From: Nitrospira bacterium HGW-Nitrospira-1
Lineage (GTDB): Bacteria; Nitrospirota; Thermodesulfovibrionia; Thermodesulfovibrionales; UBA6898
Assembly (NCBI GenBank): GCA_002839535.1
Contig: PGYF01000007.1
Coordinates: 1 to 20,089 of the forward strand
Length of the DNA stretch: 20,089 bases
Direction: 5' to 3'
Shown: positions 1-8,874 of the stretch, piece by piece
Numbering within the stretch: the first letter of the stretch is position 1
Layout: every line of letters starts with the position of its first letter
The notes under the pieces: generated by a model
Seen by the model: only the letters and a program-made list of their open reading frames with translations
Told to the model about the DNA's origin: nothing
Databases searched by the model: none
Made by a program: the position numbers and the translations under genes

Positions 1-134
1 ACGGAGGGGGGTCGTGGAATGACATGATTTGTGACAAGAATGACCCATACGATTACGCGAAGACCCAAAAATGATTCCTTACATTAGATTCCATGCAGCT
101 TGCTGCAGGGAAGATCAATTTCAGGAGACCTTAC

Positions 135-1274
135 ATGGATATAAATGAACTGTTAAAGACCGCAGTCTCACGGGGCGCCTCTGATCTGCATATAAAGGCA
201 GGCTCTTACCCTATTGTCAGGATAAATGGTGAACTCTCTCCGTTATTAACCGAGACGAGGTTTAGTCCGGAAGATACGTTAAAAATCGCTTTTTCCGTTA
301 TGAGTCCGGAGCAGAGAGAAATTTTCAAAAAGAGAACTGATATTGACCTGGCCTACGGCGTATCCGGCCTGGGACGATTCAGGTGTAATATTTTTATCCA
401 GCGTGGGACAATAAGTCTTGCGTTCAGGGTAATCCCCATGAGAATTCCGACTATTGAGGAACTGGTTCTCCCTGACGTAATCAGGAATATATCTATGGAG
501 CCGCGGGGACTGATTCTGGTCACAGGGACAACAGGAAGCGGCAAGTCCACTACCCTTGCTGCCATGATAGATATTATAAACGCCAACAGAACAGATCATA
601 TTATAACTATCGAGGACCCGATAGAATATCTTCACAGAGACAAAAGGTCTATCATCAACCAAAGGGAGATAGGCAAGGACGCGGAATCCTTCAGTAAGGC
701 CCTAAGGGCCGCCATGAGGCAGGACCCTGATGTAATACTTGTTGGTGAAATGAGGGATTTTGAGACAATCCAGACAGCCCTGACAGCTGCGGAGACCGGA
801 CATCTTGTTTTGAGCACCCTGCATACCATAGATGCAACAGAAACTATAAACAGGATCATAGCGGTCTTTCCTCCTTATCAGCATAAACAGGTAAGGCTGC
901 AGCTTGCCTCTGTGCTGAAGGCCATTATTTCGATGAGACTTGTCCCGCGAATGGATGCGATCGGCAGGGTGCCGGCAGTTGAAGTCCTTATCGCTACGGC
1001 AACAATCAAGGACTGCATCCTCGACCCTGACAAGACAAATACGATACCTGATGTAGTAGCGCAGGGGTCTCTTTATTACAGAATGCAGACCTTTGACCAG
1101 TCGCTCTTCAAACTTTTTAAATCAGGGCTCATATCGTTAGAAGAGGCGATGAGGAGGGCAACTAATCCTGATGATTTCGCTCTGAAAGTAAAAGGCATAC
1201 ATTCAACCAGCGATATTACTTTTGATGAACATTCATCAAAGGACGAGACGAAAATTGACAGATTCGGAAGCTGA
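135..1274 (+). CDS. pilT: PilT/PilU-family type IV pilus retraction ATPase
   Basis: This is a hexameric secretion-type ATPase of the PilT/PilU branch, which powers depolymerisation (retraction) of type IV pili at the inner-membrane base. From the start used here the Walker A motif GTTGSGKST is at residues 131-139. The Walker B region DPDVILVGEMRD is at 197-208, followed by the His box GHLVLSTLHT. The C-terminus MQTFDQSLFKLF...ATNPDDFALKVKG is typical of PilT/PilU. At 379 residues it is longer than classical PilT (about 345) and close to PilU, so retraction ATPase is firm but PilT versus PilU is not. I chose ATG 135 because AGGAG at 123-127 lies seven bases upstream and the conserved start MDINELL begins there; an in-frame ATG at 93 would add 14 unconserved residues. 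No other pilus gene is in the window. The 3' end overlaps recX. Confidence 0.92.
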   Translation: MDINELLKTAVSRGASDLHIKAGSYPIVRINGELSPLLTETRFSPEDTLKIAFSVMSPEQREIFKKRTDIDLAYGVSGLGRFRCNIFIQRGTISLAFRVIPMRIPTIEELVLPDVIRNISMEPRGLILVTGTTGSGKSTTLAAMIDIINANRTDHIITIEDPIEYLHRDKRSIINQREIGKDAESFSKALRAAMRQDPDVILVGEMRDFETIQTALTAAETGHLVLSTLHTIDATETINRIIAVFPPYQHKQVRLQLASVLKAIISMRLVPRMDAIGRVPAVEVLIATATIKDCILDPDKTNTIPDVVAQGSLYYRMQTFDQSLFKLFKSGLISLEEAMRRATNPDDFALKVKGIHSTSDITFDEHSSKDETKIDRFGS

Positions 1275-1731
1275 CGCAAAAAAATATGCCTTTCTGCTTC
1301 TCAGTTACAGAAGCAGGAGTGAAAAAGAATTACAGGAACGGCTTGAGAAAAAAGGATTTTCCGTTCACCATATATCCGGTACGCTAAGGCAGCTGAAACA
1401 GGCCGGACTTCTTGACGACTATGCCCTTGCCCTGGACCTTAAACGCCAGGCCTTTAATAATAAGCTGCTGGGGTATAACAGCGCAAAACAATTCTTGCTC
1501 AATAGGGGGGTGCCAAATGAAATCGTCAATACAGCCCTGAAGTACGATGAAGAAACAGAAGCTCAAAAAATACAAAAACTCATAGACAAAAAACTGAAGA
1601 CTCCGGGGAATTATTCCGAGGAAAAAAAGAAAAAGAGACTCTGGGATTTTCTGGTACGCAAAGGCTACACTTTCAGTACAATTAGAAATGCATTGCATAA
1701 TTTAATACAGCTTGAGGAGGCAGAAAAATGA
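1255..1731 (+). CDS. recX: RecX-family regulator of RecA
   Basis: RecX proteins bind RecA filaments and modulate, usually inhibit, recombinase activity. The N-terminal RecX helical repeat is visible as AFLLLSYRSRSEKELQERLEKKGF. It is followed by the second repeat (LKQAGLLDDYALALDLKRQ...GVPNEIVNTAL) and a third near the C-terminus (KRLWDFLVRKGYTFSTIRNAL). Length, about 158 residues, fits the family. The start is uncertain. TTG 1255 has AAAGGA at 1238-1243 upstream and gives a family-like N-terminus; ATG 1225 is in frame but lacks a visible ribosome binding site. Either start overlaps the end of the pilus ATPase gene, suggesting translational coupling. recA, the usual partner, is not in this window, but the recX-alaS proximity is seen in many bacteria. 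Confidence 0.87.
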   Translation: MTDSEADAKKYAFLLLSYRSRSEKELQERLEKKGFSVHHISGTLRQLKQAGLLDDYALALDLKRQAFNNKLLGYNSAKQFLLNRGVPNEIVNTALKYDEETEAQKIQKLIDKKLKTPGNYSEEKKKKRLWDFLVRKGYTFSTIRNALHNLIQLEEAEK

Positions 1732-2066
1732 CTAAAAAATATTTCCTGGTTGCAGGCGCAGTCCTGTTGATCTCTCTTTCAGCTTGCGCAAAATCCATAC
1801 GATACTCTCAAGAGGAGATAAAAAACTTTTCCCCAACAATTCAGGAACGCATAAAAAACAAAGAGATCGCCGTCGGCATGACCAAGCTCCAGGTAAGATA
1901 CGCCTGGGGAGGACCTGATAATGTTATCGTCCTCCCTCCCAGTGAAAATGGGAAGGAAAGAATAGAATGGGTATACGAAAAACTGCATTTTTTCAAGTCA
2001 AGACTCATCTTTACCGATGATAAACTGACCGAGATAATCAGCACAGAACCCGGGATAACAAAATAG
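1728..2066 (+). CDS. small BamE/SmpA-like outer-membrane lipoprotein
   Basis: A 112-residue predicted lipoprotein. It has a charged MTKKY start, a hydrophobic h-region and the lipobox LSAC with the acylated Cys at residue 20. After a short linker, the stretch IAVGMTKLQVRYAWGGPDNV is the hallmark of the BamE/SmpA/OmlA-like fold, where 'GMTxxQVxxxxGxP' leads into two beta strands (IEWVYE, SRLIFTDDKLTEI). BamE helps beta-barrel assembly, but many small lipoproteins share this fold, so a Bam role is only possible. A strong GAGGAGG lies just upstream of the ATG, and the ATG overlaps the recX stop (ATGA). alaS starts five bases after its stop. It is very likely co-transcribed with recX and alaS, with no obvious functional link. 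Confidence 0.82.
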   Translation: MTKKYFLVAGAVLLISLSACAKSIRYSQEEIKNFSPTIQERIKNKEIAVGMTKLQVRYAWGGPDNVIVLPPSENGKERIEWVYEKLHFFKSRLIFTDDKLTEIISTEPGITK

Positions 2067-2071
2067 ACTGT

Positions 2072-4702
2072 ATGACAAGCGATGACATACGAAATACGTT
2101 TCTGGATTTTTTCAGGTCCAGGGGACACGAGATCGTCCGGAGCTCATCGCTTATACCCGGCAATGACCCATCTTTGCTCTTTACAAATGCGGGGATGGTC
2201 CAGTTCAAGTCCGTGTTTCTCGGAGAGGACATAAGGCCATACAAACGCGCGGCATCCAGCCAAAAATGCGTGCGTGCCGGCGGGAAGCATAATGACCTGG
2301 AAAATGTTGGTTATACGGCGCGGCACCATACTTTTTTCGAAATGCTTGGGAACTTCTCTTTCGGAGATTATTTCAAGCATGATGCGATACTATTTGCATG
2401 GGAACTGCTGACGGAAAAATATAAACTCCCCAGGGAAAAATTGTGGGTCACTGTTTTTGAAGAAGATGACGAGGCCGCGCAGTTATGGGAAGACCTGACG
2501 GATATTTCTCCGCAAAAGATCGTACGCCTCGGGGCAAAAGATAATTTCTGGCAGATGGGTGATACAGGACCATGCGGGCCGTGCTCGGAAATCATCATGG
2601 ATCAGGGAAGTGAAATCGGCTGCAACAGGCCGGATTGCGCGGTGGGCTGCGATTGCGACCGCTATCTTGAAATCTGGAACCTTGTGTTTATGCAGTATGA
2701 CAGGGACAAATCAGGAACCCTCATTCCCCTGCCAAAACCGAGCATAGACACCGGCATGGGGCTTGAGAGGCTTTCCTCTGTAATCCAGGGAAAGCATAAC
2801 AATTTTGACACAGACATATTCTCACAGATTATCCCTGCTATATGTTCTTATTCAAAAAAGTCCTATGGCATTGACAAAAAAACTGATACCGCCATACGGG
2901 TCATTGCCGACCATATCAGGTCAATCTCTTTCCTGCTTTCAGAGGGCCTTGTCCCATCTAATGAAGGAAGGGGGTATGTCCTGAGAAGAATAATACGCCG
3001 CGCTTCCCGCTACTCCAAAAGCCTTGATATTGATGAGCCTGTACTCTTTAAGCTCGCCGATACAGTGGCAGGTTCAATGGGCAGTGTCTATCCGGAACTG
3101 CTTGAGGAGAAGTCAAGGGTACAAAAGATTCTCCAACTCGAAGAAGAGCGGTTTAACAAGACGCTTGAGCAGGGGCTTATCATGCTCAACGGTATTATCG
3201 CTGATATGAGGAAGACAGGAGATAAAATCATCCCAGGAGATGAGCTCTTCAGGCTTTATGACACGTACGGCTTCCCTCTTGACATAGCAAAGGATGTTGC
3301 AGGAGAACATGACCTTCAGATCGATGAGCCCGGCTTTCATAAAGAAATGCAGCTGCAGAAGACAAAGGCAAGGGCTTCATGGTCTGTAGAAGAAGTTGCC
3401 GTTGCCCCTGTTTACAGGGAACTCTTCCAGCAATACTCAAAGACTGTTTTTGTAGGTTATTATACTCTTGAGGCTGAGGCAACAGCGCTTGCAATTATAA
3501 AGGATGGGGAGATTGCCCTTGAACTGCCTCAAGGGAGTACAGGAGAAGTCCTTTTGGACAGAACCCCCTTCTATGCTGAGGCAGGGGGACAGGCTGGAGA
3601 TAACGGAGAGTTCATTGCCGATAACCTGAAGGTGGTTGTAACAGATACCAAAAAACCTGTCGAGGGAATGCATATCCATAAAATAAGCATAAAAACAGGC
3701 ACACTAAAGACAGGCTCAAAGATTTTCTGTTCCGTTGACCCAGGCAACAGGACAGCAACAATGAGAAACCATACGACAACACATTTACTCCATGCAGCCC
3801 TGAGGAATCTCCTTGGAGAACATGTCAAACAGGCCGGTTCCTATGTTGAACCAGAGAGTCTCCGTTTTGATTTTACCCATTTCGATTCTTTGGGCAGAGA
3901 GACCATAGAAGACATTGAAGACGAGGTCAATGACGCCATACTCAGAAATATTCAGGTGCACACGACTGTCATGGATACAAAAAAAGCTATCGAGTCAGGC
4001 GTTACCGCTCTTTTCAGTGAAAAATATGGAGACACTGTCAGGGTAGTGAAAGTAGGGGACGTCAGCGCTGAACTGTGCGGCGGTACGCATGTGAACGCAA
4101 CAGGCGACATCGGCATCTTCAAGATACTTTCCGAAGGGAGTGTTGCATCAGGAATAAGAAGGATCGAAGCGGTTACAGGCAAGGAAGCCATTAAAGCGTT
4201 CAGGTCCGAGGAAAATGAACTCGGAAAGATATCGGAAATATTAAAGACATCTGAAAATCCCTCGGAAAAAGTAAAGAAACTTCTCTTTGACATAAAAAAA
4301 CTCGAAAAATCTTTAGAAAAATTCAAGGGTAGATCAGCATCTGAGAGCTCGACAAAAATACTCGAAACAGCGCGGGATATCAATGGCGTGAAGGTTATCT
4401 CCCATAGGATTGACGGCCTGGATGCAAAAGACCTCAGAGAATTGGCTGATAAGGTAAGAGACGGTCTTGGCTCCGGCATCCTGCTCCTCGCCTCAGTAAA
4501 AGATGATCAGGCGGCAATGGTTGCAATGGCAACAAAAGATCTCCTCGGACAATATAAAGCCGGAGACCTTTTGAGACAGGTGGCTGCTGCTGCCGGAGGT
4601 AGGGGCGGCGGCAAACCGGACATAGCCCAGGGCGGCACAAAAGAGATCAACAAGTTAGACAAGGCAATCAGTTCATTATACGAGATAATCAAAAGAACGT
4701 AA
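2072..4702 (+). CDS. alaS: alanyl-tRNA synthetase
   Basis: A full-length class II alanine-tRNA ligase of 876 residues, which charges tRNA-Ala and edits mischarged Ser and Gly. The catalytic core is at the N-terminus (RAASSQKCVRAGGKHNDLENVG, then HHTFFEMLGNFSFGDYF). The editing domain carries the zinc ligands H567/H571 (HTTTH) and C669/H673 (CGGTH). The C-terminal C-Ala domain ends with the AAGGRGGGKPDIAQGG glycine-rich motif. Between CGPC (168-171) and EIWNLVFMQ there is a Cys-rich insert with C184, C189, C193 and C195, where E. coli AlaRS has none. I believe this is a clade variant and not damage, and it could hold a second metal. The gene follows the lipoprotein by five bases with no strong Shine-Dalgarno sequence, so it is probably translated by coupling. 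Confidence 0.98.
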   Translation: MTSDDIRNTFLDFFRSRGHEIVRSSSLIPGNDPSLLFTNAGMVQFKSVFLGEDIRPYKRAASSQKCVRAGGKHNDLENVGYTARHHTFFEMLGNFSFGDYFKHDAILFAWELLTEKYKLPREKLWVTVFEEDDEAAQLWEDLTDISPQKIVRLGAKDNFWQMGDTGPCGPCSEIIMDQGSEIGCNRPDCAVGCDCDRYLEIWNLVFMQYDRDKSGTLIPLPKPSIDTGMGLERLSSVIQGKHNNFDTDIFSQIIPAICSYSKKSYGIDKKTDTAIRVIADHIRSISFLLSEGLVPSNEGRGYVLRRIIRRASRYSKSLDIDEPVLFKLADTVAGSMGSVYPELLEEKSRVQKILQLEEERFNKTLEQGLIMLNGIIADMRKTGDKIIPGDELFRLYDTYGFPLDIAKDVAGEHDLQIDEPGFHKEMQLQKTKARASWSVEEVAVAPVYRELFQQYSKTVFVGYYTLEAEATALAIIKDGEIALELPQGSTGEVLLDRTPFYAEAGGQAGDNGEFIADNLKVVVTDTKKPVEGMHIHKISIKTGTLKTGSKIFCSVDPGNRTATMRNHTTTHLLHAALRNLLGEHVKQAGSYVEPESLRFDFTHFDSLGRETIEDIEDEVNDAILRNIQVHTTVMDTKKAIESGVTALFSEKYGDTVRVVKVGDVSAELCGGTHVNATGDIGIFKILSEGSVASGIRRIEAVTGKEAIKAFRSEENELGKISEILKTSENPSEKVKKLLFDIKKLEKSLEKFKGRSASESSTKILETARDINGVKVISHRIDGLDAKDLRELADKVRDGLGSGILLLASVKDDQAAMVAMATKDLLGQYKAGDLLRQVAAAAGGRGGGKPDIAQGGTKEINKLDKAISSLYEIIKRT

Positions 4703-4704
4703 CG

Positions 4705-4739
4705 CGAAAAATGTATTTGTAAAAAAAAATTTTTGGGTC
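4705..4739. repeat. dispersed AT-rich element, copy A (degenerate)
   Basis: The 35-base gap between the convergent alaS and emrB-like stops is nearly filled by a sequence starting CGAAAAATGTATTTGTA, followed by an A-run, a T-run and GGG. It matches the first 17 bases of copy B (15106) with two mismatches, and the A-run/T-run/GGG order continues to agree. It is low-complexity, so this copy alone is weak. No GC-rich hairpin plus T-tract is visible, so a bidirectional terminator is possible but unsupported. Confidence 0.45.
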
Positions 4740-6267
4740 AATGCATCCCGGCAGGCGCTTCCCCTTGTCCCTTCTTCATCAGAAAAACCAGGGGGATTAT
4801 ACAGATCATACATATGCTCAGGAGATAGAACGCATCATTAAACGCCATCATGGAGGCCTGCTTTAAAAGACGGCCATAAATCATACCAAGACCGCCCTGA
4901 TCCGCTATTGCTGGATCAAGACCACGGTATTGAAGCATCTGTGACACCTGCGGCATTGCCATCTGATAATTCCTGTCAAATGGCGTGAGGTGTTCAACAA
5001 GACGGACCTCATGCAACTGTGCCCTGCGTGCAAGCATCGTGGTAACAAAGGCCACGCCAAAGCTCCCGCCGAGATTTCTGAGGAGGTTATAGATCGCAGA
5101 GGCATTTGCCATGTCCTCCTTTTTCACACTCGACATCGTCATGGTGGTAAGCGGTATAAAGAGAAACCCCATTCCTACGCCAAGAACAATCCTCGGCCAT
5201 ATAATAGTGTTGAAATCAGCGAGCAGATTGAATTGGGACATAAGATATGTCGAATACGCGGACACTATGATTCCAAACGCAAGCAGACCCTTCGGGTTCA
5301 CCTTTGTCACAAGCCTGCCTGCAATCGGCATGGCTATCAGGGTAGCAATTCCGCCTGGTCCCAGTACCATACCGGCATGGGTCGCTGTATAGCCCATGAG
5401 CGTCTGCAGATATATCGGAAGAAGGACAATGCTCCCGAAGAGATTAAAAAATGCAAAAAACATGACCGTGTTTCCAGTGCTGAACGAAATGTTCCTGAAG
5501 GCCTTGAGATTCACAATCGGGCGCTCGGCAAAATACTCCACTATCAGGAAAAGTACCAGCGAGACGAATGCCGTCAGGCTCAGCCACGTGATGAAGCCTG
5601 AAGAAAACCAGTCTTCTGTCTGGCCTTTATCAAGGACGATCTGGAGGCAACCAAGCCCTACTGCAAGCAAGGCCAGCCCCCAGTAATCTACCTTCATCTT
5701 CATCCGCTTCATGTACGGCGGGTCCACAATAAAGAACAGCGCCATAAGGATCGAGATTACGCCTATCGGGATATTGATAAAGAATATCCAGTGCCATGAC
5801 CAGTTGTCGGTTATCCATCCGCCCAGAAGCGGACCGATGATCGGCCCGAACATTATCCCGATCCCGAATATTGCCATTGCCATGCCGTGCTGCTTTCGTG
5901 GAAAGGTCTCAAGTAGTATTGACTGCGATATGGGCTGGAGTGCGCCTCCTCCGATCCCCTGGAGAATCCTGAAGAACACCAGACTCTGAAGATTCCACGA
6001 TAAACCGCAAAGGAGCGAGCTGAAGGTAAAAAGCGATATGGAAATTATGAGATATCTTTTTCTCCCGAATAATCTGCTCAGCCAGCCTGTCATCGGGATA
6101 ATAATCGCATTGGCCACAAGGTATGATGTTATGGTCCACGTTGATTCATCCAGCCCTGCCGAAAGGCTTCCACGGATATGGTCCAGGGCGACATTGACAA
6201 CCGACATGTCCACAATCTCGATCAGGGTCGGGAGCATCACGGTCAGCGCAATAATCCATTTATTCAT
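4738..6267 (-). CDS. emrB: EmrB-like DHA2-family multidrug efflux transporter
   Basis: A 509-residue inner-membrane proton/drug antiporter of the major facilitator superfamily, 14-helix DHA2 (EmrB/QacA) group. Visible signatures are motif D1 near the start (EIVDMSVVNVALDHI), motif A (GWLSRLFGRKR), the R-x-x-Q-G-x-G-G region (RILQGIGGGALQP) and motif C (GIMFGPIIGPLLGGW). The rest is a succession of hydrophobic helices ending in a short cytoplasmic tail. Length and start match the family. It is the last gene of the tolC-emrA-emrB set, 41 bases after emrA; the A/G-rich stretch before its ATG is a poor ribosome binding site. Substrates cannot be read from the sequence. With the two upstream genes it should form a complete envelope-spanning pump. 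No dedicated regulator gene is adjacent. Confidence 0.93.
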   Translation of the reverse strand: MNKWIIALTVMLPTLIEIVDMSVVNVALDHIRGSLSAGLDESTWTITSYLVANAIIIPMTGWLSRLFGRKRYLIISISLFTFSSLLCGLSWNLQSLVFFRILQGIGGGALQPISQSILLETFPRKQHGMAMAIFGIGIMFGPIIGPLLGGWITDNWSWHWIFFINIPIGVISILMALFFIVDPPYMKRMKMKVDYWGLALLAVGLGCLQIVLDKGQTEDWFSSGFITWLSLTAFVSLVLFLIVEYFAERPIVNLKAFRNISFSTGNTVMFFAFFNLFGSIVLLPIYLQTLMGYTATHAGMVLGPGGIATLIAMPIAGRLVTKVNPKGLLAFGIIVSAYSTYLMSQFNLLADFNTIIWPRIVLGVGMGFLFIPLTTMTMSSVKKEDMANASAIYNLLRNLGGSFGVAFVTTMLARRAQLHEVRLVEHLTPFDRNYQMAMPQVSQMLQYRGLDPAIADQGGLGMIYGRLLKQASMMAFNDAFYLLSICMICIIPLVFLMKKGQGEAPAGMH

Positions 6268-6308
6268 TCGCGTATGTATTCTTTTCCTGGCGAATCAGCC
6301 GTTGTTCT

Positions 6309-7421
6309 TTATTTTTCTATAACTATCGTCGGTACGACCGACATCCCAACCCTCAGCACATGCTTAGGGTCAGCATCCCTGTCGAACAATATCTTTACCG
6401 GTATCCTCTGCACTACCTTTACGAAGTTGCCTGTGGCGTTCTCAGCAGGAAAAAGAGAAAATGCAGCCCCTGTGCCTGCCATAATGCTCTCCACCTTTCC
6501 TGTGAATGTCTTCCCTGGATATGCATCAACCTTCATCTCCACTTTCATTCCAGGCTTCACCTTCTCAAGCTGTGTCTCTTTGTAGTTTGCGGCCACGTGT
6601 ACACCGTCAAGAGAAACAATTGCCATGAGGGGTTGTCCTGCCTGAATCTGGTTGCCGATTTCAACAGACTTCTTTGTAATAAAGCCGTCTGCCGGCGCAA
6701 CAAGCTTAGTGTAACCGGCGTTGAGTCTTGCTGTTTCAAGTACGGCTTCCTTCTGTTTTATCAACGACAGTTGAGCGGTCTTTAAAGCCTCAGCCTGTTT
6801 TATCATCGCCTTTTGTGTTTCAACAGCAAACAGAACACCCTTCTGATCTTCAGCAGCTGCCTTGACCTGCGCTATGGCCACTTTATGAGCGGTCATAGCC
6901 TTTTCATATTTTTCCCTTGATATGGCGTCCTTTTTGAGCAGGTTTTCCGCCCTTTCTTTGTCCTTTTCTGCCTGTTCAAGGTTTGCCTCCCGGAGTTCAT
7001 TCATCGCCTTTATGGCATCTGCCTTTGCAATCGCCTCTTCTACCTGCCTCCTGGCAGCCACTATCCTCGAATCAATCTCAGCTATTTTTGCCTTCTCTGC
7101 ATTCAGCGCGGAAGAGGCCTCGCTTACCTTCACGGCAAGATCAGCGGCGTCTATCTCAAGAAGCAATTCCCCCTTTTTTACAAACTGGTTGGTCTTCACA
7201 TAGATATTTTTTACCGTACCCGGCGCCTTTGAGGCGATTGTGTATATGTCCCCTTCGATAAATGCATCATCGGTTGAGATGTGGACGCTCTTGTACTGCA
7301 CATAAAAATAAACAGAGGCTATGCCTATAATGGCGATAATTGCGAATACAATCGCGGCTGTGACCTTTCTTTTGTGGTTGTTGTTCTGTTTGATTTCGTC
7401 AGACTGTTTTATTTCATCCAT
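6309..7421 (-). CDS. emrA: EmrA-like HlyD-family membrane fusion protein
   Basis: The periplasmic adaptor linking the EmrB-like pump to the outer-membrane channel. The 370-residue protein has a short cytoplasmic charged N-terminus and one membrane-spanning segment at about 17-38 (TAAIVFAIIAIIGIASVYFY). The first half-lipoyl/beta-barrel strand follows (STDDAFIEGDIYTIASKAPGTV, NQFVKKGELLLEID). Residues about 75-215 form a long Ala/Glu/Lys-rich alpha-helical hairpin. The second lipoyl half (LVAPADGFITKKSVEIGNQIQAGQPLMAIV) and the beta-barrel domain (VKPGMKVEMKVDAYPGKTFTGKVESI) come last. The order of domains is that of EmrA. The ATG lies four bases after the tolC-like stop, so the two are surely co-translated. 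Confidence 0.93.
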   Translation of the reverse strand: MDEIKQSDEIKQNNNHKRKVTAAIVFAIIAIIGIASVYFYVQYKSVHISTDDAFIEGDIYTIASKAPGTVKNIYVKTNQFVKKGELLLEIDAADLAVKVSEASSALNAEKAKIAEIDSRIVAARRQVEEAIAKADAIKAMNELREANLEQAEKDKERAENLLKKDAISREKYEKAMTAHKVAIAQVKAAAEDQKGVLFAVETQKAMIKQAEALKTAQLSLIKQKEAVLETARLNAGYTKLVAPADGFITKKSVEIGNQIQAGQPLMAIVSLDGVHVAANYKETQLEKVKPGMKVEMKVDAYPGKTFTGKVESIMAGTGAAFSLFPAENATGNFVKVVQRIPVKILFDRDADPKHVLRVGMSVVPTIVIEK

Positions 7422-7425
7422 TTTA

Positions 7426-8769
7426 TTATTTGTAAACCTCCGATAGTGGTATACCTATTGCATATAAGACCGCTGCCTCTGCTTTTTTCAGGTCGTAAAC
7501 AGACTTATAATTATTCGTCTCAGCAATGCTTAGAAGTGTAATTGCGTCCAGCACATCAGTGGCAGTGCCTGCGCCTGCCTCGTATTTGACCCTGTTTATC
7601 CTCAGGTTTTCCTCTGCCTGCCCGACAGCGCCTTTTGTTACAGTTGCCCGCTCCCTTGCTGTATTAACATCCAGCAAATATTTTTGGACCTCCAGTTTTA
7701 TATCATCCATAAGTTTGTTTTTTTCTTCGACCAGCTTCAATCTCTGGTTATCAATTTTAAACAGTTCAGCCCTGGTGCGTCCGCCCTGAAAGAGATTTAT
7801 TCCCATCCCGAGGGTCACAGACCAGTTGCCTTCGTGGACCTGATAGCGGTTCTCCGTATAGTCATAGCCGCCTTTGAGAAAAAGTCTCGGAAAATACTCC
7901 GCCTTTTTTGCTGTTTTTTCAAGATCAAGGGCCTTCATGGTTTCTTCGACTATCTGTATTTCAGGCCTCTGTTTTTCGGCAATTTCCCAGGCCTTTTCCA
8001 TGTCTGTTTCAACAAATTGCGGTAACGTCTCCCTGACGTCCTCGACCTGCATATCAGCAGTCAACGGCCTCACAAGTATACTGTTTAAGCGTGATGCAGT
8101 CACTGCCCTGAGATTCCTTGCGATTAACAGTCTCTGCCTGGCGTCAGAGATCTTCACCTCTGCCTGAAGCAGATCGTTTTTTGTTATTACGCCTTCTTCA
8201 TACAGGCTCTTAGCATCACGCAGGTGGGATTCAAGTCTCTCCACCTCTTTTTCAGACACCTTCCTCATGTTCTCTGATTCGAGGAGGTCCAGGTATACAA
8301 GCACAAAATCTATCGCAACAAGGTTCCTGATTCTCGCTGCATCATTTTTTTTTGCATTCAGCATTTTTTTGCTCGCCTCGTATCTTGAGACGCTTTTTTG
8401 AAAATCATAGAGTGTCTGCTGAACATTCAGGCTGTAAGAAAAAAAATTTCTCTCTGACATCGTCACGGTCTGAGGACCGAAAATAGCGGCAGGCTGATGC
8501 GCAAGCGAGGTATAGCCCCATGACGCGTTCACCTCAGGCATTGTCCCTGATTTTGCGATCAGCGCATCAGCCTCGGATATCTTCTCCTCATGCTGTGATA
8601 TTTTCATGAGCCTGCTCTGTTCCATGACAAGCTTCAGGCCTACAGGCAAGGTCAGGACTTCTGCATACGCAGTGGATGTAAATGCCGGGGAACAAAGCAT
8701 GCACAATAAAACCATGACGATCTCTGAAGACCTTATTCTGATATGGAATTTTCTGCGGTTATGGTTCAT
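7426..8769 (-). CDS. TolC-family outer-membrane efflux channel
   Basis: A 447-residue outer-membrane factor with two OEP domains, expected to trimerise into the exit duct for the downstream EmrAB-like pump. The N-terminus has a signal peptide (basic NHNRRKFHIRIRSSE, hydrophobic VMVLLCMLC, cleavage probably after AYA at about residue 36). Each half contains the long heptad-rich helices of the family, for example RNLVAIDFVLVYLDLLESENMRKV and RATVTKGAVGQAEENLRINRVKYEAGAGTATDVLDA. The last motif, with G-A-G-T-A-T-D-V-L-D, is typical of TolC-like factors. GAGGTG eight bases upstream serves as ribosome binding site. The ATG also overlaps the stop of a 25-codon ORF, described separately. It is the first gene of the efflux operon. 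Confidence 0.92.
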   Translation of the reverse strand: MNHNRRKFHIRIRSSEIVMVLLCMLCSPAFTSTAYAEVLTLPVGLKLVMEQSRLMKISQHEEKISEADALIAKSGTMPEVNASWGYTSLAHQPAAIFGPQTVTMSERNFFSYSLNVQQTLYDFQKSVSRYEASKKMLNAKKNDAARIRNLVAIDFVLVYLDLLESENMRKVSEKEVERLESHLRDAKSLYEEGVITKNDLLQAEVKISDARQRLLIARNLRAVTASRLNSILVRPLTADMQVEDVRETLPQFVETDMEKAWEIAEKQRPEIQIVEETMKALDLEKTAKKAEYFPRLFLKGGYDYTENRYQVHEGNWSVTLGMGINLFQGGRTRAELFKIDNQRLKLVEEKNKLMDDIKLEVQKYLLDVNTARERATVTKGAVGQAEENLRINRVKYEAGAGTATDVLDAITLLSIAETNNYKSVYDLKKAEAAVLYAIGIPLSEVYK

Positions 8770-8843
8770 AGCGTTGTCACCTCAATGCCTCTCAACTCTT
8801 GTCTGCGTTGCTTTAATGTTGGATCATTTCTTGTGAATTTCAT
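8766..8843 (-). CDS. 25-residue ORF overlapping the tolC-like start
   Basis: A short ORF starts at ATG 8843, preceded closely by GGTGGAG, and ends with a TGA that shares bases with the tolC-like ATG (ATGA). The peptide starts MKFTRNDPTLKQRRQELRG. It is basic and hydrophilic, with no hydrophobic segment and no amino-acid run typical of an attenuator. It may be a leader peptide coupling translation into the efflux operon. Alternatively it is the decayed N-terminus of a DUF559-type endonuclease, since many of those begin with 'YNPxLKxxARxLR'; that resemblance is from memory and weak. I cannot tell whether it is translated. Confidence 0.35.
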   Translation of the reverse strand: MKFTRNDPTLKQRRQELRGIEVTTL

Positions 8844-8874
8844 AACTCCACCTTCTACAATATAACCCCTCCAA

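Noticed and set aside
3..74. Open frame entering from the left edge and ending at TGA 72-74
   Set aside because: It could be the tail of an upstream plus-strand gene, but 23 residues with no recognisable motif do not support a feature.
4703..4737. A-run followed by T-run between convergent alaS and emrB as a bidirectional terminator
   Set aside because: An A/T-only stem without a GC core is weak; the similarity to the dispersed element explains the sequence better.
4990..5601. A 203-codon open frame on the plus strand opposite emrB
   Set aside because: Antisense to a clear 14-helix transporter; the composition (many Lys, His, Arg, Cys) is not protein-like and no ribosome binding site is seen.
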